Positions 16,313-23,677 of a DNA stretch of 64,000 nucleotides are shown here, in pieces. A program made the translations under genes and the position numbers. Every line of letters begins with the position of its first letter. Position 1 is the first letter of the stretch. The notes under the pieces were generated by a model. It saw only the letters and a list, made by a program, of their open reading frames with translations. It was not told the origin of the DNA and ran no database searches. The stretch comes from Rhodoligotrophos defluvii (GTDB lineage Bacteria > Pseudomonadota > Alphaproteobacteria > Rhizobiales > Im1), in NCBI RefSeq assembly GCF_005281615.1, contig NZ_SZZM01000006.1, positions 186,001 to 250,000 of the forward strand, given 5' to 3'.

Positions 16313-16874
16313 GACGCAGCGCCGGCTGACCGCCGGCCAGTTCCGCCTTGCGCGCCGCGATCGCCGCTTCCAGCTGCCCGAGGGTTTCCACCACGGTGGT
16401 GGCCTCGAATTCCTTCAGCCGGGCAGTGTTCTCCAGATCGATGCGCCGGGGATAGACCTTGACCATGCCCTTGGGCGCCATGGTGTCGTGTTCGGGCGCG
16501 GTGTCGCAGGCGAAGACGATGGTCGGCACCCGGCATTTGCCGGCCTGCGCGAAGACGTTGGTCACCAACGTATCGGAGATGCCGAACACGCATTTGGCCA
16601 CGGTGTTCGAGGTGGCGGGCGCCACGATCAGGGTGTGGTAGACGCCGTAGTAGAAATTGCCGACCGGTGGCGCGCTGGCGGCCTTGTCCTTGTAGATGCG
16701 CATCGAGCGGCCAAGCGACAGCTCCTTGCGGTACATGCGCACCACCTCCTCGGCCGCCTTGCTGACGAACAGATCCAGATGGTCGAGCCCGGCCATCAGC
16801 GCAATCGATTCCGCAACGAAATGGCCGGACCCGGTGATGGCCCAACCCCAGCGAGGTGTCGCGACCTTGCTCAT
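16305..16874 (-). CDS. dmrB: Flavoprotein, dihydromethanopterin reductase DmrB-like
   Basis: 189 residues, flavoprotein family (PF02441) close to archaeal-type flavoproteins of H4MPT clusters. Motifs: WAITGSGHFVAESIALMAG (FMN-binding start), VAPATSNTVAKCVFGISDTLVTNVFAQA split as the family SNT(V/I)AK motif, and PTIVFACDTAPEHDTMAP. A homologue in Burkholderia reduces dihydromethanopterin to H4MPT, the final step of cofactor synthesis; that role is assigned by similarity. The frame runs up to 17141, but the ATG at 16874 overlaps the kinase stop (ATGA), so translation starts there. Confidence 0.87.
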   Translation of the reverse strand: MSKVATPRWGWAITGSGHFVAESIALMAGLDHLDLFVSKAAEEVVRMYRKELSLGRSMRIYKDKAASAPPVGNFYYGVYHTLIVAPATSNTVAKCVFGISDTLVTNVFAQAGKCRVPTIVFACDTAPEHDTMAPKGMVKVYPRRIDLENTARLKEFEATTVVETLGQLEAAIAARKAELAGGQPALRHG

Positions 16875-17458
16875 GCGGCTGCCCCTGCTTGCCACCATTC
16901 GGGCCCCATGATGCGGATGGCCACCGGGTAGTGCCGCAGCATGTCCGGCAAAGCTGCATCCACCAGGCCTGACGCGGCAAGCGCAGCGGCATCCTGGCCG
17001 GGGGGTGCGGCTTTCTGCTTCAGCAGGACGACCTCGCCGGCGGGTAGCTGCGCTGCCAGCCACACGGCCAAACTGTCGGAGGTGACGCGCCAGGACATCT
17101 CGATCGCCGGGTCGGCCAGGGCCATCTCGGTGGGCAGCCATACCGGGATCTGCCCGGCTGCCAGCGCCCCATGGAAGTCGTGGCGATTACGCGCGGGAAC
17201 GACCCGGTTGTCCAGATTGCACAGAGCCAGCCCGAATTGCTCCATGGCCAGCAGGGCCATGTGATGGGCCGCTCCATCGGAGAAGCCCATTGCGGATTGC
17301 GCCTGGCGCACCGCATCGGCAAACGGCCCGCCGCCTGGGACGAGAACCATGGGCCTCGCCCAGCCGGCAAGCGCTGCAAGGCATGGCCGCAGGTCGCCGA
17401 TCCTGGCATAGGAACCGCCCAGCTTCACCACAACCAGCTGGTCACTGCCTCTATTCAT
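16871..17458 (-). CDS. Amino acid kinase family protein, MfnE-like
   Basis: 195 residues with the amino-acid-kinase fold: VVKLGGSYA at residues 10-18 (phosphate loop), MVLVPGGGPFADAVR at about 37-51 and SWRVTSDSLAVWLAAQL at about 121-137. Archaeal MfnE phosphorylates aminomethylfuran-methyl phosphate on the way to methanofuran; this protein is the probable counterpart. It sits directly downstream of the MfnB-FolB fusion (8-bp overlap) and overlaps the flavoprotein gene by 4 bp. The family is typically a little longer in archaea. Confidence 0.85.
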   Translation of the reverse strand: MNRGSDQLVVVKLGGSYARIGDLRPCLAALAGWARPMVLVPGGGPFADAVRQAQSAMGFSDGAAHHMALLAMEQFGLALCNLDNRVVPARNRHDFHGALAAGQIPVWLPTEMALADPAIEMSWRVTSDSLAVWLAAQLPAGEVVLLKQKAAPPGQDAAALAASGLVDAALPDMLRHYPVAIRIMGPEWWQAGAAA

Positions 17459-18545
17459 CGGCCGGCGTCCTCACCCGGGTGATCTCGACGCCAATGGCGC
17501 CGGGCCCAAGATCGAGCTTGCTCACCCGGATGGTTGCCTTGCGTGCTCGGGGTTCGGACAGGATGCGCTGCGCCAAGGTCTCGGCCAGGGTCTCCACCAG
17601 CAGCACATGCCCGGTTTCGGCGAGCTCTGCCACCGCATCGGTGATCACGTCATAGGAATACACATCCTCCATATGATCGCCGGCCGTACGGCGGGGCGCA
17701 AGCTCCACCGTCACGTCGAAGCGCACGCGCTGCTTGTGGGCACGCTCGCGCGCGTAGGCACCCACGGGCACGGAGACGACGAGATTCTCGACCACGACCT
17801 TGTCTGGCCCAGCGGGCGCTAAGCTCACCGGTTTCGGCGGGCTCGCCGTGGCACGCACCAGCGCCACGATCGAGCGGACGGCGTTGCGGTCGATGCCGGC
17901 CCTGCGGTCGCCGCCAGGGCAGAGCGCGCTGCGGAAGCCGAGCACATCGGGCCTGAGCGGCAGGAGGCGCGGAATATCGGGCACCTCGAGGGAGCCGGCA
18001 AGCCCCGAGAGCAGGCCGACGGCGCGGGCTCGCTCGACGAAATCGCGCAGGGCGGCAATGCTCATGTGGTCGAGCAGCCGGCCGAAGCCCTTTTCGGCAG
18101 TGTCGAGCATGACGCCGGTGAAGCGGTTGGCGGCAAGCCGGCTGGCCAGCTCGGGGGCTACACCGTGCTCGGCGAAGACCACCGCAACAAGCTTGGCCTG
18201 ATCGGCCACGGGCGCCAGGGCGGCCAGGCACGCATCCAGGGCCGGACCATTGGCCGGGTTGCCCGGACTTGTGCCAAACAGCCCGATTTTCACGAAATCG
18301 ACGCCGGTTTCCGCCATGGCGGCGGCGGCGCTGCGCAGGGACTCGGGCTTCAGGGGCAAATCACCGATAACCGCGCTGGTGGGAACGCGGCCGGCCAGCG
18401 CGCGCAGCATGGCGCTGATGGTGGTATGGGGCACGGCACCGAGAGCGCCGGTCGTGGGGTCTTTGAAATCGATGATGTCGGCGCCCCCGGCTAGCGCGAT
18501 CTCGGCCTCCTGAGTATTTGCAACGCTGGCCAGCATCAATGTCAT
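17451..18545 (-). CDS. Fusion: (5-formylfuran-3-yl)methyl phosphate synthase (MfnB) + dihydroneopterin aldolase (FolB)
   Basis: 364 residues, two domains. Residues about 1-232 are DUF556/MfnB, which makes the furan ring precursor of methanofuran from two glyceraldehyde 3-phosphates. Lysines typical of its Schiff-base active site are at 28 (DFKDP), 86 (VKIGLFG) and 152 (AEKGFG). A proline-rich linker (about 233-246) leads to a FolB domain, residues 247-364: VVVENLVVSVPVGAYARER, then SYDVITDAV and VSKLDLGPGAIGVEI with the conserved lysine. FolB converts dihydroneopterin to hydroxymethyl-dihydropterin. The ATG at 18545 has a GGGAGGTGAT ribosome site; the frame upstream to 18587 is not used. One polypeptide thus serves both cofactors. 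Confidence 0.92.
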   Translation of the reverse strand: MTLMLASVANTQEAEIALAGGADIIDFKDPTTGALGAVPHTTISAMLRALAGRVPTSAVIGDLPLKPESLRSAAAAMAETGVDFVKIGLFGTSPGNPANGPALDACLAALAPVADQAKLVAVVFAEHGVAPELASRLAANRFTGVMLDTAEKGFGRLLDHMSIAALRDFVERARAVGLLSGLAGSLEVPDIPRLLPLRPDVLGFRSALCPGGDRRAGIDRNAVRSIVALVRATASPPKPVSLAPAGPDKVVVENLVVSVPVGAYARERAHKQRVRFDVTVELAPRRTAGDHMEDVYSYDVITDAVAELAETGHVLLVETLAETLAQRILSEPRARKATIRVSKLDLGPGAIGVEITRVRTPADE

Positions 18546-18549
18546 GGCA

Positions 18550-19608
18550 TCACCTCCCAGCCTTGTCTCCAGGACGTGATAACGCATAATCCAGCAGCAA
18601 GGCGACAGCCGCGGCCGGCGCGCAGGAACAAGCCGCGGCGGCCGCCTGCGGCGTGGTGGGGAAGAGGGTGTTGAAATCCACGTATGGACGGCCGAGACGC
18701 TCGGCGAGGCGCCGGACCACCGGCCGCCCGATGCCGGCGCCGATGACAGGAGAAAACGTGCTTGCCGCCCCCCGAGAGCAGACTAAGGCCACCGCTTCCC
18801 ACAGCTGGCGCAGCTGCATCTCCGCGAACCACCGGCTCAGGGCCTTGCATTCTTCCAGTGTCGCGTCGCCCGTATCGCGGCCGATCATGCGCATGAGGCG
18901 CTGACAGGAGGCGGTGATCGTCTTTTCGCGATTATCGGCAGTCTGGTGCTGGTCGACCGCCTCGTCGAGCTCGCCCAATATCCGAAAGACGTCCGCCATG
19001 GTGGCGAAATACTCGTTCATGAGCGTGGTCCAACGGCCCCGGAACGGCGCGCGGTCGCAGATCGCCATGAGAAACGACCGGGTATAGCCTGTATAGACAA
19101 GCTCACCTTCCTGAAGCCGTTCCGCATCGGTATAGCCAAGTCCCACCCAGGCGCCGTCGCGCAGCGGGATGATGTCGGTGGTGGTCGAGCCCATATCCAT
19201 GAACAGGCCGCTTCCTTGCGCGCGGGCGGCGATCATGGCGCTGGCATGCCAGTTGGCTGAGGCAATGTCCGCCTCATGGTCGGCGGCGCGCTCCGGGGCG
19301 AGGAAGCCGGCTCGGCCGCCATAGATGTTGACCTCCGCGGGGGCGAGCGCCGCGTCCATGATCCGGCTGAGCTGGCACACGCCTTCAGCCCGATTGACGA
19401 AGACATCGGCGAGCTCGCCGGTCATGGTCACGCCGTGATAGCTGGTGGTGCCAACCGCCTGCTGCGCCTCCGCCAGGGCCCGGTCGAGTTCGCCCAAGCC
19501 TTTCCACAAGGGGCACAGCACCTGTATGGCTGCCACCACGCGCCCGTCCTCGACCCGTGCCGCCTTGACATGGGCACCGCCGATATCCCATCCGATGGTT
19601 GCGGCCAA
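18550..19608 (-). CDS. H4MPT-linked C1-pathway ASKHA-fold protein, MfnF-like
   Basis: 352-residue hydantoinase/oxoprolinase-related protein (COG1548). ATPase-fold motifs: ATIGWDIGGAHVKAARVED at the N-terminus (phosphate 1) and GLFMDMGSTTTDIIPL at about 132-147 (phosphate 2). Archaeal MfnF joins the aminomethylfuran diphosphate to tyramine in methanofuran synthesis; this is the likely role here. Start choice: an AGGAGGGG site lies 3-4 nt before a TTG at 19608, whose next codons encode AATIGWDIGG. The longer frame begins with another TTG at 19632 and would place the ribosome site inside the gene. Downstream, 4 bp separate it from the fusion gene. Confidence 0.86.
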   Translation of the reverse strand: MAATIGWDIGGAHVKAARVEDGRVVAAIQVLCPLWKGLGELDRALAEAQQAVGTTSYHGVTMTGELADVFVNRAEGVCQLSRIMDAALAPAEVNIYGGRAGFLAPERAADHEADIASANWHASAMIAARAQGSGLFMDMGSTTTDIIPLRDGAWVGLGYTDAERLQEGELVYTGYTRSFLMAICDRAPFRGRWTTLMNEYFATMADVFRILGELDEAVDQHQTADNREKTITASCQRLMRMIGRDTGDATLEECKALSRWFAEMQLRQLWEAVALVCSRGAASTFSPVIGAGIGRPVVRRLAERLGRPYVDFNTLFPTTPQAAAAACSCAPAAAVALLLDYALSRPGDKAGR

Positions 19609-19631
19609 GACCCCTCCTGTGCAGGTGACCA

Positions 19632-20348
19632 ATGCCTCACGCGCCCATGGATATCATTCCCGTGCTCGATGTGAAGGACGGATTGGTGGTTCATGCCAGG
19701 CGGGGGGAACGCAGCGCCTATCGGCCTATCGAGACGCCGTTGAGCGCGAGCGCTGCGCCGGGCGAGGTATTGGCGGGGCTGCTCGGGCTGCATCCCTTCC
19801 GGCAGGTCTATATCGCCGATCTCGATGCTATCCAGGGCACGGGCGACAATCGCGAGGCCACCGCCGCGCTGGCGAAGCACCATCCTGAAATCGAGTTCTG
19901 GATCGATCGCGGCACGGACGATCTCGGTGCGGCGCAGCGCTGGCTGGCTGAGGAACACGGCGTCCTGGTGCTTGGCAGCGAGTCGCAACGAGGTGTGGAC
20001 ATGGTGGCGGCAATGCGTGCCGAGCCGCGGGTCGCCCTCTCGCTGGATTTCCGCGGCGACGATTTCATCGGGCCCTCGGCCTTGCTGTCGGATCCGGGGC
20101 TCTGGCCGTCGCGGCTGATCGTGATGACGCTCGCACGGGTCGGCAGCGGCTTAGGGCCCGACCTCGCCCGGCTGCGGCAGATCAAGGCCCTGGCGGGCGA
20201 CCGTATGATCATTGCGGCCGGCGGCATACGGGATGCGGCTGATCTCACCGCAGCGCACGAGGCGGGTGCCGCGGCGGTGCTGGTTGCCACCGCTCTGCAT
20301 GACGGGCGGTTGCAATCGGCCGATCTCGCCGCCGCGTCAGCATCTTAG
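19632..20348 (+). CDS. HisA/HisF-related TIM-barrel protein of the H4MPT cluster
   Basis: 238 residues resembling phosphoribosylformimino-AICAR isomerase: PVLDVKDGLVVHARRGER at the start, YIADLDAIQG at about 56, ALSLDFRGDDFIGP at about 135, and AGDRMIIAAGGIRDAADL at about 192. This hisA/hisF-like group is encoded beside methanopterin/methanofuran genes in methanogens and methylotrophs rather than in a his operon; none of the other his genes is here. The reaction is unknown. An AGGTGA site lies 4 nt before the ATG. It is divergent from the MfnF-like gene with almost no spacer, and convergent with mclA (6 bp apart). Confidence 0.82.
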   Translation: MPHAPMDIIPVLDVKDGLVVHARRGERSAYRPIETPLSASAAPGEVLAGLLGLHPFRQVYIADLDAIQGTGDNREATAALAKHHPEIEFWIDRGTDDLGAAQRWLAEEHGVLVLGSESQRGVDMVAAMRAEPRVALSLDFRGDDFIGPSALLSDPGLWPSRLIVMTLARVGSGLGPDLARLRQIKALAGDRMIIAAGGIRDAADLTAAHEAGAAAVLVATALHDGRLQSADLAAASAS

Positions 20349-20354
20349 CGCCAT

Positions 20355-21332
20355 CTACTGAGCGGCGATCTGCTCCGCCTTCTTCACCAGCACCTGGGCC
20401 TGGCGGATCGAGGCGTAATCGATGAGCTTGCCGTCCAACGAGACCGCCCCGCGCCCGGCCTTGGCGGCTTCATCCATGGCTTGAAGAATGCGGCGCGCCT
20501 GGGTGATCTCGGCCTCGCTCGGGCTCATCACCTCGTTGGCCAGCGCGATCTGCGAGGGGTGGATCGCCCATTTGCCTTCGCACCCCAGGGCGGCCGCACG
20601 CTTGGCGGCCGCGCGGTAGCCGTCCGGGTCGGAGAAATCACCGAATGGGCCATCGATCGGCCGCAAGCCATTGGCGCGGGCTGCCACCACCATGCGGGCG
20701 ATCGCATAGTGCCACATATCGCCCCAATAGATATCGCGCGGCGCCTCGCCCTGCTTGTCGGCAAGCACGGCGTAATCCGGATTGGCGCCGCCGATATTGG
20801 TGGTCTTGGCCTTGGTGGAGGCGGCATAGTCGGCCACGCCGAAGTGGAGCGACTGGTTTCGCTTGCTCGCCCCGGCGATGGCATTGATGTTCTGCATGCC
20901 CAGGGCCGTCTCGATGATCAGCTCGAAGCCGATGCGTTTCCTGCGCCCCTTGGCCGCTTCGATCTGGGTTGCGAGCATGTCGACCGCGTAGACGTCGCTC
21001 GCCGTGCCCACCTTGGGAATCATAATGAGATCGAGACGTTCGCCCGCCTGTTCCAGCACGTCGACCACGTCCCGGTACATGTAGTGTGTGTCCAGGCCAT
21101 TGATGCGCACCGACAGGGTCTTGTTGCCCCAGTCGATGTCGTTGATCGCCTGGATGACATTCTTCCGGGCCTGCTCCTTGTCGTCGGGGGCAACCGCATC
21201 TTCCAGATCGAGGAAGATGACGTCCGCTGCCGATTTCGCCGCTTTCTCGAACAGCTTGGTCTGGCTGCCCGGGACGGCAAGCTCGCTGCGGTTGAGGCGG
21301 GGCTCCGCCTGCTCGACGACATGGAAGCTCAT
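20355..21332 (-). CDS. mclA: L-malyl-CoA lyase (HpcH/HpaI aldolase family)
   Basis: 325 residues. Cleaves malyl-CoA to acetyl-CoA and glyoxylate, the last step of the serine cycle; the same family also handles beta-methylmalyl-CoA. Conserved blocks: RLNRSELAVPGSQTKLFEKA, DVIFLDLEDAVAPDDKEQAR, HYMYRDVVDV, IPKVGTASDVYAVD, IETALGMQNI, RPIDGPFGDFSDPDGY and GKWAIHPSQIALANEV. The ATG at 21332 (MSFHVV) is preferred over the longer frame to 21425 because it matches the family N-terminus; GGAGAGAG lies 7-10 nt upstream. A CTCGGC-N11-GCCGAG repeat (21361-21383) lies in the leader. Confidence 0.95.
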   Translation of the reverse strand: MSFHVVEQAEPRLNRSELAVPGSQTKLFEKAAKSAADVIFLDLEDAVAPDDKEQARKNVIQAINDIDWGNKTLSVRINGLDTHYMYRDVVDVLEQAGERLDLIMIPKVGTASDVYAVDMLATQIEAAKGRRKRIGFELIIETALGMQNINAIAGASKRNQSLHFGVADYAASTKAKTTNIGGANPDYAVLADKQGEAPRDIYWGDMWHYAIARMVVAARANGLRPIDGPFGDFSDPDGYRAAAKRAAALGCEGKWAIHPSQIALANEVMSPSEAEITQARRILQAMDEAAKAGRGAVSLDGKLIDYASIRQAQVLVKKAEQIAAQ

Positions 21333-21421
21333 CTGGTGCGCTCTCTCTCCAACAACTGCCCTCGGCGGTGCAGAGCAGCCGAGACGGTCGGCCAAGTCAA
21401 GAGCGAAGCTGACAGCAGCCG

Positions 21422-22219
21422 TCACGTCTGCTCGCGGGCACTCCCGGAACCGGCCACATTGCCGGCGGTGCTGGGCGTGAGTATGCCGCGCATGATGTCG
21501 ATGGGCACGGGAAAGACGATGGTCGAATTCTTCTCGTCGGCGATGTCGTAGAGGGTTGAGAGGTAGCGCAGCTGCATCGCCTCGGGAGTCGCTGCGAGGG
21601 TGCGCGCAGCCTCGACCAGGCGTTCCGCGGCCTGGTGCTCGCCTTCCGCATTGATGATGCGCGCGCGTCTGTTGCGCTCGGCCTCGGCCTGGCGGGCGAT
21701 GGCGCGCACCATGCTCTCGTCGATGTCGACATGCTTGATCTCGACATTGGCGACTTTGATGCCCCAGGCGTCGGTCTGGCTATCCAGGATCTCCTGAAGG
21801 TCCTGGTTCAGCTTGTCGCGTTCGGCGAGCATCTCATCGAGGTCGTGCTTGCCGAGCACCGACCGCAGAGTTGTCTGGGCGAGCTGGCTGGTGGCCATCA
21901 TATAGTCCTCGACCTGAATGACGGCCTTGTCCGGGTCTACCACGCGGAAATAGATCACCGCGTTCACTTTCACCGACACGTTATCGTGGGAGATGACGTC
22001 CTGGCTCGGCACGTCGAGCACGATCGTGCGCAGGTCCACCCGCACCAGTTGCTGCACGAACGGCACCAGGATGATGAGACCCGGCCCCTTTACCCCGGAG
22101 AAACGGCCGAGCGTAAAGACCACGCCCCGTTCGTATTCCCGCAGGATCCGGATCACCGACACCACGATGCCGATTACGAAGGCGGCGATGACGAGATAGG
22201 CGAAGAGGTCGATCGGCAT
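21422..22219 (-). CDS. Slipin/stomatin-like SPFH (band 7) membrane protein
   Basis: 265 residues. One N-terminal membrane helix (about residues 7-25), then the SPFH domain: [53 protein letters not shown], ending in a coiled-coil stretch ([24 protein letters not shown]). Slipins oligomerise in membrane microdomains and usually pair with an NfeD protein. Here nfeD ends 3 bp before this start, the classical pair. No specific process can be assigned. Confidence 0.93.
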   Translation of the reverse strand: MPIDLFAYLVIAAFVIGIVVSVIRILREYERGVVFTLGRFSGVKGPGLIILVPFVQQLVRVDLRTIVLDVPSQDVISHDNVSVKVNAVIYFRVVDPDKAVIQVEDYMMATSQLAQTTLRSVLGKHDLDEMLAERDKLNQDLQEILDSQTDAWGIKVANVEIKHVDIDESMVRAIARQAEAERNRRARIINAEGEHQAAERLVEAARTLAATPEAMQLRYLSTLYDIADEKNSTIVFPVPIDIMRGILTPSTAGNVAGSGSAREQT

Positions 22220-22222
22220 GGG

Positions 22223-23635
22223 TCAGAGTCCTCCTCCTTCAGGGGTTGGGCCTTCCGGCTCGACGATCAGGGTGAGGCCATCGCGGCCAGTCACGCGGAT
22301 CTTCTGGCCGGGGCTCAGCGGCTTGCTCGCGCGGGCCTGCCACTGCTCGCCCGCGATGTGGACCAGGCCGCTCGCGTGCGACCAGGCGCGCACCTCTCCC
22401 TTGGCACCGATGATGGCCGCGCTGCCGCTCACCACTTGACGTCGATGGGCGCGCACCGCCGCGGCCAGCACGATCACGAGCAGGATTGCGCTCAGGAGGC
22501 TCGCGGTGACCACAACGGCAGGTGAGAGCTGAAAGCCTGGCACCTCGTCGAACAAGAAGAACGAGCCGATGGCGAAGGCGGTGACCCCGCCGATGCCGAG
22601 CACCCCGAAGGAGGGTGCGAACACCTCGGCCACCATGAGGGCAACACCCAGCAGAATAAGGGCCACACCGGCATAGTTGATCGGCAGGAGATTGAGGGCG
22701 AACAGGCCGAGAATCAGCGATATCCCGCCGATCACGCCGGGGAAGATGGCGCCGCCGCTGACGAATTCGAAGATGATGCCGTACATCCCGACGAGCAGCA
22801 GGATATAGGCAATGTTCGGGTTGGTGATGATGCCGAGAAGGCGCGTGCGCCAGCCAGGCTCCATGGCGGCGATGGAAAGGTCCGCGGTGCGCAGGGTGAC
22901 ATCATTGCCCGAGACGCGGACGGTACGACCGTCGGCCTTGGCCAGCAGGTCGTCGAGATCGGTGGCTATGATCTCGATGACCCCTTGGTCGAGCGCGGCG
23001 CTTGCCGGAAGGCTTGCGGCCTCGCGTACGGCCTGCTCGGCCCAGTCAGCGTTCCGGTCGTTGAGCTCCGCAAGGCCGCGGATGAAGGCAACCGCGTCAT
23101 TGACCGCCTTCGCCGTCGATGGATCACCGGTCCCTTTCTCGCCCTCGCCGTCTTCCTCACCCCGGCCGAAGGGCTGGCCGCCGCCCAGCTGGACCGGGGT
23201 CGCCGCGCCGAGATTGGTGCCGGGCGCCATGGCCGCCAGATGGCTGGCGTAGAGAATGTACGTTCCGGCACTGGCGGCCCGCGCACCGCCCGGCGCCACA
23301 TAGACCACGACCGGTACGGGGGAAGCCAGAATATCGCGGATGATGTCGCGCATGGCGCTTGCCAGGCCGCCGGGCGTGTCCATGCGCAGGATAACGACCG
23401 CCGCATTTCTATCGGCAGCCGTCGCGAGCCCCTGGGCGATGTAATCGGTGGTTGCCGGTCCGATCGCGCCTTTCACATCGAGCAAAATGGCGGTGCGGCC
23501 AGCGGCACTGTCCTGCGGGCGAGCCGGATCCACCACCGCCAGCGTGGCGAAGAGCAAGGCCGCGGCAAGGAGCAGGAGCGACCAGGGGCTGGCCGGCATC
23601 GAGTGTCTCGCGGCGTTGGCAGGTCGTCGCCTCAT
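22223..23635 (-). CDS. NfeD-family membrane-bound serine protease
   Basis: 470 residues. Signal/anchor helix near residues 15-40, then a ClpP-class protease domain (about 45-240) with YVAPGGARAASAGTYILYASHLAAMAPGTNLGAA in pieces: the serine in AASAG is the predicted nucleophile. Four or more membrane helices follow (about 265-400), then a C-terminal OB-fold domain (GEVRAWSHASGLVHIAGEQW). The family cleaves stomatin-type partners, and the slipin gene follows by 3 bp. An acidic-glycine insertion (GRGEEDGEGEKG) lies in the protease domain. ATG at 23635 with AAGGTGCAGG upstream. Confidence 0.92.
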   Translation of the reverse strand: MRRRPANAARHSMPASPWSLLLLAAALLFATLAVVDPARPQDSAAGRTAILLDVKGAIGPATTDYIAQGLATAADRNAAVVILRMDTPGGLASAMRDIIRDILASPVPVVVYVAPGGARAASAGTYILYASHLAAMAPGTNLGAATPVQLGGGQPFGRGEEDGEGEKGTGDPSTAKAVNDAVAFIRGLAELNDRNADWAEQAVREAASLPASAALDQGVIEIIATDLDDLLAKADGRTVRVSGNDVTLRTADLSIAAMEPGWRTRLLGIITNPNIAYILLLVGMYGIIFEFVSGGAIFPGVIGGISLILGLFALNLLPINYAGVALILLGVALMVAEVFAPSFGVLGIGGVTAFAIGSFFLFDEVPGFQLSPAVVVTASLLSAILLVIVLAAAVRAHRRQVVSGSAAIIGAKGEVRAWSHASGLVHIAGEQWQARASKPLSPGQKIRVTGRDGLTLIVEPEGPTPEGGGL

Positions 23636-23677
23636 CCTGCACCTTGCTTGGGGCGCGGCAGCCTCGCGCGCGAGGGC

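Noticed and set aside
14945-16462. 505-codon plus-strand frame opposite the DHPS-like gene
   Set aside because: Antisense shadow of a gene with clear family motifs and translational coupling.
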